A stretch of 64,000 nt of DNA from Apteryx mantelli. Lineage: Eukaryota > Chordata > Aves > Apterygiformes > Apterygidae. A program made the position numbers and the translations under genes. Below the pieces are notes generated by a model. It worked only from the letters and a program-made list of their open reading frames with translations. It ran no database searches and had not been told where the DNA came from. The stretch covers positions 13,175,001-13,239,000 of the forward strand of contig NC_089991.1 in assembly GCF_036417845.1 (NCBI RefSeq), given 5' to 3'. Positions 34,648-46,600 of the stretch are shown in pieces (position 1 is the stretch's first letter; each line of letters opens with the position of its first letter).

Positions 34648-37549
34648 CTGCAACGAACACGAGTGTCAGTGCCCCCCCGCGCCCAAAAATCAGCACCTGC
34701 CCACTCAGCACTGCCCGTCCCCAGGGGCATGGCCATGCGCACGAACCTTCAGGTACGTGTAGACCTTCTGCTCCTTGGCACCGTTCACATCCCCTTTCTG
34801 GAAGAGCTGGAAATTTGGGACAAAGCCGCCCCCAGGCCGGACGTATCTGCAAGGAGAGAGGCCACCACATTGCATCGGTGAGCTGTGTCGTGCAGAGGAC
34901 AAGTCTCATCTCCATGCTGCCCGGAGGTGGCGGCAGAAGGAAACCACTGCCCCAGGCTGCCTGCGGCCCTGGTGAGCTGCGTGCGAGCGTGTGTGTCGGT
35001 GAGCCCTGGCCCCAGCCTGGAAGGGGGCTTTTGTGATGGCCTTGGCCAGGTGGGACATGGGGAATGGCTTCCTCAGCCTCTCTGCTGGGCCCACGCTGCT
35101 CTCTGCAGGGACCAGCCAGCCTCACGGCGGGCTTGCAGCCAGCACCAGCGCTTTCCTGTTTTTCTACACTGGCCGCAGAGCCTTTCCGCTCCCTCGCAGC
35201 CCGCCCCAGGGCCGCGGTACTCACTTCAGCGCAGGGAGGATCTCCGAGTTCTGGCCGGGTTCTTGCTTTCCGAACTGGTTGGAGGGGAAGCCCAGGACGA
35301 CGAGCCCGTACGGCCCCAGTTCATTTTGTAGTGCATTCAGTTCTGCGTGCAAGCACAGCCGGGGCTGCGGTTAGCCGGGCTGCGGTGAGCGGTGCCGCCG
35401 GTGCGTCCCCACGTGGCTGGGGGCCACCTCACCCGTGCCAGCCCCCTCCATGTGACCACCCGCACATGCCTGTCCCCCCCCCCCCACGAGAGGCGCTGGT
35501 GGCACCCTGCCCGCAGGCTCCCGGTGTGGGTAGCTGCGCAGGGCCATGCACCACGGTGAGGCCGTGGACGCGTCCGTCTCCTTACCAAGGTACTGCAGGG
35601 TGAGCCCTCAGTACGTGGCCACGTTGACGAAGAGCACCATCTTGCCCGCGTACTTCTTGAAGGGGATGTACTCCTCGCCATCGAGGGTGAGGGCCCCGTA
35701 GTCGTAGATGGTGCCCTGCACCGAGCCGTAGCATTTCACCTGCAAAGCGCCCGAGGAGTGTCCCGCGGGGCAGGCAGGGGGGCTGCCGGCCGGCTGCCTG
35801 CTGCACTAGCCTCCCCCCGGCCCCCCGGGAGGGCCGAGCCCGCTGGCCACGGCGCTTCGACTGGCACCAGGGAGGGGGGAACTGGGGCCAGTTTTGGGAT
35901 GCCACGTCCGGTCCTCACCACCCACCCAAGGGAGACGCGGCCCCGGGGCTCTCCCCTGCCTCTCGCTCCCACCCCACTCTGCAGCTGCCTTCCCACTTTC
36001 CCACAGCTTCTGCCCTTCCTTCCAGCCCCCTCTGCAATTTCTGCCTTTTCCCCGGAGCTGCCCTCCGTGTGGGAGCAGCGGGGCAGGAGCCGGCAGGGCG
36101 CCTCTCCTCCCCGCCGCGCAGGCAGGCACAGCGAGCAGGTAGCCAGGGGCGCCGCGGCAGCAAACGCCCCGGGACGGGCTGCGCCGCCAGCTCTCACGGT
36201 TGCTTTTTGTGCCCCAAATGCAGCGAGCGGTGGCAGGGCTCCAGCACGCTGAGGTCACTGCACGGGCCACAGCCTCGGGGACATGCGTGTGCGCTCCGCC
36301 AAGGGGCTGGCTGCCGCCTGGGCCTGGGCCACAGTGCCGCAGCTGCAGAAGTGTTTATGCTGCTGCTGAGCAGGGATCGCACGAACGCAGGAAGGCGAGA
36401 GGCCAGAAAATAGCCTGAGCCTGTAAACACGGAGAGCAAAACAGCCGCGGGCTCCCCGCGGGCTGCGGGAGGGCACAGGGACCGTGGCGGCCCTGCAGCT
36501 GGGGCCAGGCGCGCTGCATCGAGCCGTGCGCGGGGCTGCGACCACCCAGCAGAGCGATCGGAGCGCGTCCGGCCCTCGGTGGCTTGTGTCACCTGGAAAT
36601 GGGCTGTCACTGGGCTCCCCCCGGGCACTGCTGGGGACGGGGCTGGGGTTTGCCTCCAGACAGCGCGCTCAGGAGCGGTAGCCGCTGTCCCAGTGCCCGG
36701 CAGCACCTCGGGGTGTCACGGCCAAGACAGGCCCAGGCAAGGGAGGAATTGGGGCTGGATCGGACCCGTGCAGGGAAACACTGGGGCGAAGCAGCCTCTG
36801 CCTGCAGCAGTGCAGGGGTTAACCAAAGGGAATTGTCTCCTGTTCCCATCGGAGGACCTGGGCATCATTCAAGTGCCCCAGAAGATCTATTTTGGGAGCC
36901 AGCAGGAGATAAGACCGCAGGGGCTCTGCAGGGAGCTCAGCCTGTGCCAGGGCCGGCCCAGGCTGGGTGCAGGGCTCTGCCTTGGCTAGGCCAGGAGGGT
37001 GTCCAGCAGCTGCGGTCACGGACACCCTTGTGCCCCGCTCACCGCGGTCCTGACTGGCAAGCAGAGGTTGGGGACAGCAGGGCATGCGAGGGGGCCGTGG
37101 GAACAGGGCGACTCCAGCACCCTCCAAGCACCCCCTGGATGCTGCACGTCGAACGAGAGCTGTGCACCCTACCCAACGGGGACGAGGGGTCAGCCGGGCG
37201 GGATGAGGCTCTTCACCCTTCTGTCCCCACCCCAGGACAGCAATTCCCCCTTTGCACTAGCCGGCTCAGAAACCCCCCCCAGGTCCAGGTGAGCAGGGCT
37301 GGGGGGCACAGGGGTCTCCGAGCCCCCGCTGCAGCACCTGGGCGCCCAGCCGCCGAGTCTCGGGGAGAGGCTCTTCCCCAGGGCCGGGTGTCCCCAACAG
37401 CGCCCTGCCACGCAGGCTGACCCAGCCTGTGCCTCCGCGAGATGATGCTCCCCTCCTCTTACCTTCTCCCTCTCCTGGCTCTGACCCGGCTGGATGAGCC
37501 CAGCCAAGACCAAGGGCAAAACCCAGGCGCCATGGGGCCAGCCCCCCAT
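34438..37549 (-). CDS. GPX3: GPX3, secreted selenium-dependent glutathione peroxidase, whole spliced coding span
   Basis: GPX3 is a plasma enzyme that reduces hydrogen peroxide and lipid hydroperoxides with glutathione or thioredoxin-type donors. Five exons (87, 154, 118, 100 and 210 nt) join in phase to 222 residues; human is 226. Residues 1-25 form a signal peptide with the hydrophobic core [11 protein letters not shown]. The in-frame TGA at 35608-35610 is codon 73, in FVNVATY-U-GLT, the same residue number as human Sec73. The other catalytic residues are present: Gln107 in FGKQEP, and Trp181 and Asn182 in [14 protein letters not shown]. The TGA is not a defect, since a SECIS candidate lies in the 3'UTR. 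One visible change is Ser for Cys in FPSNQF (human FPCNQF). The gene converges on TNIP1, as in mammals. Confidence 0.96.
34747..34846 (-). CDS. GPX3: GPX3 exon 4
   Basis: The acceptor is ctccttgcag and the donor gttcgt. It encodes [20 protein letters not shown], conserved with mammals, and completes a Lys codon split with exon 3. Confidence 0.97.
35225..35342 (-). CDS. GPX3: GPX3 exon 3
   Basis: The acceptor is gcacgcag and the donor gtgagt. It encodes [27 protein letters not shown] (catalytic Gln107) and NSEILPALK. Confidence 0.97.
35586..35739 (-). CDS. GPX3: GPX3 exon 2, with the selenocysteine TGA
   Basis: The acceptor is gctttgcag and the donor gtaagg. It encodes [20 protein letters not shown] and the active site FVNVATY-U-GLTLQYL, with TGA at 35608-35610. 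Reading continues in frame with strong homology on both sides of the TGA. Confidence 0.97.
35740..37462 (-). other. GPX3: GPX3 intron 1
   Basis: 1.7 kb, GC-rich, with no exon recognised. The long reading frames here reflect high GC. Confidence 0.75.
37463..37549 (-). CDS. GPX3: GPX3 exon 1, signal peptide
   Basis: The ATG at 37547-37549 begins [20 protein letters not shown], a typical signal peptide followed by PGQSQEREK. The donor gtaaga leaves phase 0, matching exon 2, and the length equals the 29 residues needed to put Sec at 73. An in-frame Met 22 codons upstream would spoil the signal peptide, so this start is preferred. Confidence 0.85.
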
Positions 37550-37678
37550 GGCCGGGCTGGGCGGGGGGTGCGAGCACCCTCTGCGAGCGCCTCGGATGAG
37601 CTCTCCCTCTCCCACCGCCTTCTGCCACCTCCGAGCCTGGCAGTGGAGAGAAATAGCAGCTGGGCTGAGCGTGCCGAA

Positions 37679-37683
37679 CCAAT
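37679..37683 (-). promoter_or_regulatory. GPX3: CCAAT box upstream of GPX3
   Basis: CCAAT on the plus strand lies about 130 bases upstream of the GPX3 ATG. It could be part of the proximal promoter; no clear TATA box was found. This is a positional inference only. Confidence 0.3.
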
Positions 37684-40218
37684 CGCCGGGAGGCAGGGAT
37701 TAGGGCTGTGCGTTAACCATGTGGGCCCCGGGATGGACACGGCGCAGCCCGGCGATGGGGTTTGGCAGGGGGAGACAGGGGCACGTCCATGCTGGCACCT
37801 CCAGGTGGGTGAGCCGGGTGACACCCGGAAAGCACAAGGCTCCGGGGAAGCAGCACGTGCCTCCGTTTTATGCAACGCGCTATATGAGCTGCATCCCTGG
37901 AGATTACAACCTGTTATCCCTGCCAGGCAGCCAGCCTTGCCGGATCTCCCCAGCCACGTCCGCATCCTCCCACCAGCCCCGGCGTGGGGAGCAGGTGCTC
38001 GGTGCTGATCCCAGCTGGCAACCGCCGCCTCCTCGGCGAGGCACGGGTTGCTTTTGGGGTGCTGCAGGCTGCTGGGGGGGGATAAATCCCACAGAGGGCT
38101 GGGAGACGGGACATGGGAAGGGGAAGGGCACTTCTGGCAGCTGGAAGAAGTCAGTGAGTCGAAGGCTAGTACCAAAGGAGGAGGCGGGGTGGGAAGTAAC
38201 AGGCAACGGCATTGCTTGGGAGGTATACTAGCTACATAGATATGAAAATAAATACATTTTTGGATATATAAACATATATGCTGTGCAGGCTCTGGAGGAA
38301 CCAGGCAGGGTGGAGGGCAACACTGTCCCGCTCCTGCCCTCTGCCCCCACATCCGCCCCCGCCTGGCTCCGGGAGGGCTCTGGTTGGCGGCCAAGGGCCT
38401 CTGCTGGCTCACGCTGGTCCCCAGGCTCCGGCTGGGCTCCAGCCACGGACAGCAGGAATGCGGGAAGCAGCCGCCTTAGGAGCAAAACAGCCTCCTCAGC
38501 ATCCCCGGGGAGGCTGGGCCGGGGTCCGCGGAGCTGGGAGCGCTGGGCTCGGGTTTCCTTGGCTTTTGGGGACTCCGATGGCAAACCCGGCTGTGGTTCG
38601 GGACTGTTTGCAAACGCAGGGGAGGCAGCTGGGGAGGGGGTGATGCCGCCCCGCGTCCTCTCCGGGGTCTGTGGTGTCCTGCCGGGGTGCAGACACGGGG
38701 GGGCTGCATCCCCGGGACCTGCAGTGGCTCGGCCGAGCGTCGCCCCGGCCCTCTCCTCGTGCGGATGGCTCTCCAAGCCCGCTTGCACCCGTGCTGCGGC
38801 CCTGCGGATCCCCCCGCGCTCCCGGCTCCGATGGCTTCCGATGCTCCACTACAGGAGCCTCGAGAGGAGCTGCCAGGACGGTGGGCAGGCAGCCGGCCCG
38901 GGGCTGCCCGGGGCTGGGGGGCCCTCGCGGACCCCGGAGAGGCGCCGTGCCAGTGGCCGAGGGCAGGGACTGTGGTTTCTTCACCCTTGGCCTCCCTCGG
39001 GGCGGCCGTTTACAAGGCCCCTGCTCGCATGCCCGGGAAATCAAAACATTTACACTGGGCCGGCTCCAAGGGAAAGATCTCTGGTGAGGTGCAAATTCCC
39101 TGCAATCCCTCAAGACGACTTGACAGCAGGATTAAGCAGCGGGGGGAGCGGGGGCTGCGGTCAGGGTGGGGGCTTGCCCGGGGCCCGGGGCAGGGAGGGA
39201 GCAGGAGGTGAAGAGCGGGCGAGCCCAGGAGGGAGCCGCGAGCGCGCGCCGGGGCAGGGTGCGCTCGGCCGGGCCGGCTCCGGCGGGCTCCGGGGAGCCC
39301 TCCGAGGCCTGACCGCTGACACCAACACGGCAGCTGGGTTTGCTAGAAAGCAGTTAGCTGTGCCAAGGCTTTTAGTGCTGCCCTGGCCGCTGCCCCCGTG
39401 CAAGACGAGCCTCCAGGGAAGGGGAGTGCGGCCGAGCGCTCGGGAGATGCTGCCGGCCTTCGCCTGCGGCAGCTCCCGGGGGAGGCGTGCAGCAATCGTC
39501 CTCCCGTGTCCTACGTGCCGAGCGCCGGGGGAATGGGATGCTACTGGCGCGATGGGAACATGCCGTCCTGGGAAAGGCTCGAGCTGTTGTGCTTTGATTT
39601 TGGCCTCAGCTCAGCTGGGGAGTGTTGTGGGTCGGGAACGTCCCCCGGGCACACGGGGATCCGGCTGCTAGAGCCACCCGCGAGCTGCCAGGCTGGCAGG
39701 GCCGGCCATGGCACTAGGTTGTGCCGGTGAGCCGAAAGGTAGCAGAGGGCATCGCCGTCCATCAGCTGGGGCCAAACAACCGCTTGGCTCCAGGTGCCGG
39801 GGGGACTTGGCAGCGCCTTCCCGGAGAGCAGCTCCGGGCAGAGGCTCGGCAGCCGGGGGGTCCCTGGGGGCTCTGCCTTCACCCCGTGCTGCTCCACGCT
39901 TCGCCCGTGACCCGAGGACCTCTGAAACGGGCCCTGCGGTTGTTCAATAAACGGGGCAGACGTGCCTGCGGATAGCTAACCCTCGGGTCCCCCTTCTCGG
40001 GGCAGCGGACGGGCCGTGCCCGCGGCAGCGAGAGCCGGCTCTGGTCCCCTCCCCGCGCGAGGGAGACGTGCCGCAGATGCAGCCGAGGCCGGCGCAAGGC
40101 GGCTGCTGGCCAAAGCCAGAGGGTCTTCAGGAGCCAAAACCACCGGGCTCAGACCTCCTCACCTGCTTCCCAGGGCTCAGGGAGGTTTTGGGCTCCTTGC
40201 CTGCGGTGCCGCCAGCAT

Positions 40219-40246
40219 GGCACGGCACGGCACGGCACGGCACGGC
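40219..40246 (+). repeat. GGCAC pentamer repeat, 5 copies
   Basis: Five perfect GGCAC units run in tandem. The reverse-complement array is found about 0.8 kb to the right. Confidence 0.9.
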
Positions 40247-41044
40247 TGCAGGGTGGGCACGCTGGAGGAAGGGGGGACAGGGAGCGGGGAGGCTGGCACG
40301 GCGCCCGCGCTCCCTGGCCAGCTTGCGCCGCTCTCGTGGCTCGTCTTGGCCAGGGCTCGAGCCGCCTGCCGGGACAGAGCTGGCGTCTGGCAGGGAGCTG
40401 GCCGGGGCGGTGCTCAGCCGCCCGCTGGCCCCGGTCACGGGGATGGCCACCCGCTCCTATTTATAGCCCCTCGCTGCCGCGCGCGCAGCTCTCCCGCTGT
40501 GGCGGGGACACCGAGGTCGGGATGGAGGCGCCGCAGCACGAGGCCAGCGCAGCGCGGACCGGCTCCCCTCCACGCGTCCCTGACCCCCCCCCGTGCGCGG
40601 GGAGAGGCTGCACTGCACTGCCTACCGAACGGCTTTTTTCCTAAAAGAACAGGCAAACCAGCCCGATTCTCCCTCGGGTCCTGGCGCAGGCCGCAGGAGC
40701 GGGGTGCCTCGTCCCGCGGGCCGGCCCCCCCAGACCCACGAGGGCCGCGGTGCTGCCGCGGGCGGTTGCGGCTCCGCAGCCAGCTCCAGCGTGGCTCTGC
40801 CGTGGCTCTGCCCCTTCGGCAGCAGATGGGAGCCAGGGAGAGATGAAGGCTGTGGGGAGGCAGAAACCTTCAGGGTGGCACCCGGCTTAGCCCGGGCTCT
40901 TCCTTCCACCTGCGGCTGCTGCCCCAGGAGCAAATGAGCCCGTCTCTGCCACCGAGTCTCTGCAGCACCCTGCGCTTGTCCCTGACACCTCCACCGGTCC
41001 CAGCCGGGCCGAGGGGTGCCAGCCCCGCCGTGCCACGCCGCGCT

Positions 41045-41074
41045 GTGCCGTGCCGTGCCGTGCCGTGCCATGCC
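41045..41074 (-). repeat. GTGCC pentamer repeat, 5-6 copies
   Basis: Five perfect GTGCC units are followed by one ATGCC. It is the inverted counterpart of the array at 40219-40246. Confidence 0.9.
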
Positions 41075-43632
41075 ATGCTGCGCAGCTCTGGGGGGGCAGG
41101 AGGGGCGGCAGGGAGGAGCCCGGTGCCGTAGCAGGGCCACCGAGGCGCAGCACGCCGGTCCACCCCCTTGTCCCTCCTCCAGGCCCAGGCTGCCTCAGCC
41201 CCTCTCTGCAAGCGAGGGGCTGCTCTCAGGCCTCGGGGGCGAGCACCGGATCCCGCTCACCGGGCGCACGAGGGGGCTGCTTGCACCCCTTTGACAGGAC
41301 AGGAGAGGCCCGGAACGAGGGGGAGCGCTGCGGTGCCCCCCCGCCCCGCGCCCAGGACCAGCGTCCCCCGTCCCAGACGACGGGAGGGCTGCACGGACCG
41401 GCCGCCGCAGAAACCTCCCTGCTCCGTTGTTTTTCAGTCGGGGCTCGGCCTGAGCTGGCTGCTGCCTGCCGCAGATGTTTGGCAGCCGTTCGGCGTGGGA
41501 GGCGAGCGGCGCCTGCTCCTCCAGCCCGTCGCTCCCGCGCTGCCTGCGCCGCGGCGCTGCCGGGAGAAACCTCCTCGGCAAGGGCCAGGGGGAGAGCAGG
41601 GCTCGGCGCCCTGGCAGGGTCGGCGCGGCCATCCTAGAGCTGCCCCGGCCATGCAGAAAGGGCTCCTGGATGCCCGCGGTGCAGGATCTGCTCCAGAGCT
41701 GGTCCCTGGCGGTGGAGAAAGCCGAGCCAGGAGCACCCTCGCAGCCGCAGAGCCCAGGAGAGCAAGGGGAACAGGAGCGATTTGGGGTGGCTGGCCCCTG
41801 TGAGTCACCGCTGGGGCAAGTTTGGGGCTGCAAGGGGTGTGTGGGGGGGTGTTACAGCCTGCAACGCACACGTGTGCACACACCCCCCCCCCCGGGGGTG
41901 CACACGTGCGTCTGCCTGTCGTGCCCGGCCAGGGCTGGGTGCCGTGCCGCTCGCCATTGCCATCTGGAGGCACACGGACAAGCGTCCCTCGGTGTCACCG
42001 GACAAAGGCGGGCTGGAGAGCTCGGCAGAGACGCCCAGCCTCCGCCAGGCACTCGGCACCCGTGTGCCGGGAGCAACACGCGCAGCCAGGCGTGCAAACC
42101 GCTGGGCGTCTTGGTGTGCCACGCACACGCGGACGGGCTCGGGCACCCCGCCGCAGCGCAGTGCCGCGAGGGGCGCGCACGGGAGGTCTCGCCGCTGCCC
42201 TTCCCCAGGCCCAGGCGCAGGGCGCTTGCCGTGGCGTTTCCTCGCTGCCGTCCCGTTGCACGCGCCGTCCCTGCTGCCTGGGGAAGTTGGGCATCGCCCG
42301 ATGTTACCCCCCCGCCTGCCCGCGTGTCCCTGCCGTGCTCGCCCGCCCCGGCGACACAGCCGAGGCCTGGCAGGGGAGCAGGAGGTGTGAGCTTTGCTCG
42401 GCAGCCTGCACGCCAGCCTCGCCACGGTGCCGCCAGGTCGGTGCATGGGGATGGGAAATAGGTGCGGGAAGGACGTCCTGGTGGGTGCCTGGTGAAGGCC
42501 AAACCAGTAGGATGCTTTTCCTAGGTCCCCACATAGTCTAGAAGATTGCACTGGTGGCTGGAGAGCAGAGGCAGAGGTTTGGGGAGGCTGGAGCCAACCC
42601 CCCCCCCCCCCGGCTTCCTTAGCTCTGAGGCTGCCAAAGACCAAGGATAAACCAGGATGGCCATGGAGCCATTGGGAGAGGGAGGGACCTGGTGGCTTGC
42701 CGGGCCAGCACGGCGAGGCAGGAGGGCTGCAAAGGGCCCCTCCGCGGCGCTGGCTCGCTGGGTGCAGGGAGCCATGCCGCGCACCTGAGCGTGCGGCGCT
42801 TGCAGCTCTCCGGGTGCCGGGCTCGCGGCGCTGGCATGGCGTCAGTGCCAGGGCAACCTCTGAACTTTTGTTCTAGGTGTGTGACGGGAGGCGAAAGCAA
42901 AACAAGCTCTGGCGGGAAGGAGAGGCCCCAGCTACGTTGGCGCCGCACGCTGCCATGGGATCATTTCCCAGCAAACGCCGGGGCTGCCGCATCGCGCCGG
43001 GGCGCCGCAGACGGGGCCTGCAGTCTCGTGGCTCGGCACCTCCGCGCCGGCCCCGCAGGAGGGGCAGGGACGGGGGACGTCCCCAAGGACAGCGGGTCAC
43101 CTGGCTAGCGCGGCCGGGAAGAAACCTGGATCTCAGCCCGCGGCTGCCTGCCGAGGCCGCACTGCCCCGGGGAGGGGAGGGGAGGGGGGCGAGGGGGCTT
43201 TACGGGTCCGGCTGTTCCCGGCAGCAGGCAGGATGCCCGCGGCCGATGTCCTGGGGGAGTTTTACCGCCCCGGGCTGTGCAATGACGCTCACGCAGAGCC
43301 ATCTCGCTGCAGGAGGCTTCAGGTATCATCAGTGCAACGAGCGGTGCAGGCCAGCGGTGCCATCAGTGCAGTGAGCGGTGCAATGAGCCGGGGAAGGCTC
43401 CCAGGGTGGGGGAGAGGGCACCGGGGAGAAGCACTAGCAGCAGCTCTCCTGCCACCCCGTCAGGGCAGACGGTCCCACGGGTGCCCCAACAGTGTCGGTG
43501 GCCTCCTGCGCAGCCACAGCCCTCGGCGCTGTCCTTTGCCCAAGGGTTTCCCTGGAGCAGGGGACCAGCTTCCCACTCCTGCTGTGTCAGAGGGGACACA
43601 CAGTGATTAGAGCAGGGAGTGTGCAATGAAGG

Positions 43633-43650
43633 CCCCCCCCCCCCCCCCCC
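43633..43650. repeat. C18 homopolymer
   Basis: Eighteen C in a row. The length is unreliable in most sequencing data. Confidence 0.9.
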
Positions 43651-46600
43651 GGCATCGTGCCTCAGTTTCCCTAGCTCCTCCTTTGCCCTGGGCCCTCCCG
43701 TGACACGTGCCGGGGGTGTCACCCGCTTGCCCGGGGACGGTCTCTAGCCGGTGTCGGTGCTGGAGAAACCTTCCTGGCAGCGCGGTGGTGCCAGGCCCTG
43801 ATGATTTCCAGACGCTTCTCGGCCCGGGTGGCCTGCGCGGGGCGAGCTGAGGCTGACGGCGAGCAGACCCTGACGTCAGGGCAGCGCCAGGGCCGCGGGC
43901 AGCCGCCAAACCCGCTCCCTGCCAGGCCCCGCTGACGGATCCTCCCCGCCTCGTCTCGCGGAGGCTTGACGGGGCCCTGGCGCTGCCCTGGAGCCACCGC
44001 AGGCCCTCGCCTCCTCTCCCGCGGCCCTGGGCTCCCGCAGGCACCGCGCTGGCTCAGTCGCCCCTGCGGCTGGAGGAGCCCCATCGGCTGCTTGGTCCCG
44101 GGAGGGATTTGCCCTTCCCCAGGACAGGAAAGGATGAGCCCGTCGGAGACGAGGACACTCCTGTTTGCAGCATGGGCTTGGAGGCCACGTTGCTGCCCGG
44201 GTGCAGAGGGCGGTTTGGGAGCCCGTGGCCTCTGCTTCGGGCCACCAGGCGTTCCTTTGGGTCCTGCGCTAGCGGTTGCTCCAGCGACGCCTCCTCTAGC
44301 CGCTTCCACCGCCAGGACGTCCGGGGTCGGCTCCTCGCTGCCGCACGGCATCCCAGGCGCCGGCCTCTGCGCCCCGCGGCTCAGGCACGTGAGCGAGGCG
44401 CCCGCGGCGGCCCGAGCATCCCCAGCGGCTGCCGTGCGCAAGCGTGGAGGAGACGGCGCCATAAAGAGGGCCTGATTCATGGTAAAGAGGGCTCTGAGCC
44501 CCGGGGGATTTTTCTCTGCCTTTGTAAAACACGTAGCGAATTGCTCCCGGTCTCGGCTGCCAGGGACGCGGGTGCCTGGAGGCGAGCGGCCATTTGGCTC
44601 CCGAAACCAAACTGCGCCCACGCTCTCCGAGGAGCTTTGGGGTTGAGGAGCCTGCGGTCCGCGTCCGACCCTGAGCGGCTCCCAGGACGCCTGGGTCCCT
44701 CGGCAGCCCAGCGGCTGGGGCGCGCTGGGGCACTGCTGGGCAGCCCAGCGCCAGGCTGATGAGGTTATTGTTAGTGGGGCAGGACGGGGGATTGCTTCGG
44801 AGGCTTCCTGCAAACTTCCCGGCCAGCCGCAGCGTTTGCGACCGCCCAGTTTGGCAGCGACACTGCGGCCGAGCCAGGCGCTTTCAGCGCAAGCAAGGCT
44901 CTCAGCGCTGCTCAGAAACGAGCTGAGGAGCAGCATCCTGCGCCAGCACCTTCGCCGCCTCGGATGCAGTCATCTGCCTCCCCGGAGAAGCAGCTGTCGC
45001 TCGAGCGCCTTTGCGCCAGGAGCCTCTTCCCGACGCACTCGGGCACCTGCGAGCGCTGGCAGAGGCAGATGCTGAATCACCTCGTCTCCCGCAGCCGCTC
45101 GCTGCCGTGCCCGTCGCGGCCTCCCCGCTGCGGCCACCTGCTCCCCAATGGGTAGGGAAAGGCATTTTTCTTCTGCAAAATGGCACGCACAGATGCTGCC
45201 TTTGACCTCTGGTGCTATTCTGGTGACTGCAACGAAGGCCGCTGAAGGATTTGCTTATCTTATTCAGTCTTGGAAGGGGGACTGAGGAGGAATTTCCAGC
45301 TTGGCAGTGTAAATCAGTCTAAATTTAATCCCCAATTGTCATGCTTTAAAAATGACCCAGATTTTCCTTGCTGTCCCCCCCTACTGCTGCTTTGTTTTGT
45401 GTTTTTTGTTAACACGCTCTTCGTTTCAGCCATTTGCAATGCCTTTCCTAGAAATATTTGCAATGGGATTGAAACTTCCCAGAAAGCTCCTACCACAAAA
45501 GGAAATCTTAGACACCCCCTCCCACACACACAGTCATTCCCCATGATAAACGGGCTCAGGGAGGTGGGACGTGTGCAGCCCCGATCTGCTTTTCCTCAGC
45601 AATGCTTTACCCCGAACCGGCCTTCCTTCCTGAATTACTCGAGTTTTTGTGGCTTCTTCCCTATCCCTCCTGTAGCTAAGCCGCTGGGCCCCAGTCCTGG
45701 GAAACAGCACACGTGTCAAACAGCCACCGGCCATCCCCGGGAATTTCACGCCTTTGCCTTTGCGTAATGAAGGGCCGTGGCTGTCAGCCCCCCCCCGGGA
45801 CGGGGACGGATGCCGGGGTGCTGCGGATGTGGGGGGCGCGGAGGGAAAGCAGAACCGGGGCTGTCTTGGCCCCGCCGAGCCGTAATCGACTCCAGCTGCG
45901 GCGGCGGTGACGCGCCGGGGCGGCCGCGAGGGAGGGACAACAAAGGAAAGATAATTCCCGTTATTCGCCTCAAGCGCTGCAACTCCAGGGGAGAGAAATA
46001 CGACAGCTCGAAACAGAAACGTGTTTCCAGGCTGGGCGAGGAACACGCGCCCGCTGCCTCCTCGGAGACCCGCACCCCTCGCACGGCCCAGCGCAGGGAC
46101 CCGCTCCCTGGGGCCGCAGGTTTCCCGGGAGCCCGGGCTGGCCCGGCTCTGCGGGGAGGAAACAAGCATTTCCTAGGCACTGGAATTTCGGGCAGCCGCG
46201 GCCGTGCGCTCCCCAGGGAGGAAGCTGTTTCCAGAACAGCACGTTCCTGCTTCCCTGGGAATCGCTGTCCCCTCCACCCCCTCCTGACCCCGCCGCCAGA
46301 AGCAAACTCGATGCGTGCTTTCCTTAATCAAGCTGCACGTGGACGGATTTAGCCGATTCTGGGGCACGGGGCTTCCTCCAAAGCAGGGCTCATGACCGCT
46401 CCGAGCAGAGGAAACGGACTTTACGCAGAGACGGCTTCCCACCAGCATCACCGTAGCGTTTCCCACATCCCAGCCTGATTCATCTCATTACTCATGACCT
46501 TTCTCGTGCTGACTCACAAGGAGGCCGTTTCGCCCGCAAGTCTCCTGCCGCACGCCAGAGCCCGGCGCGGCGCGTGGGGCTGCCCGCAAGCTGCCGGCGG

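Noticed and set aside
35608-35610. In-frame stop in GPX3, suggesting a pseudogene
   Set aside because: The position is the conserved selenocysteine codon 73. All exons, splice sites and other catalytic residues are intact and a SECIS candidate is present.
38283-39671. A 462-codon plus-strand frame in the GPX3-SMIM3 interval
   Set aside because: Gly/Arg/Pro-rich composition, no domain, other frames also open, no splice or promoter support.
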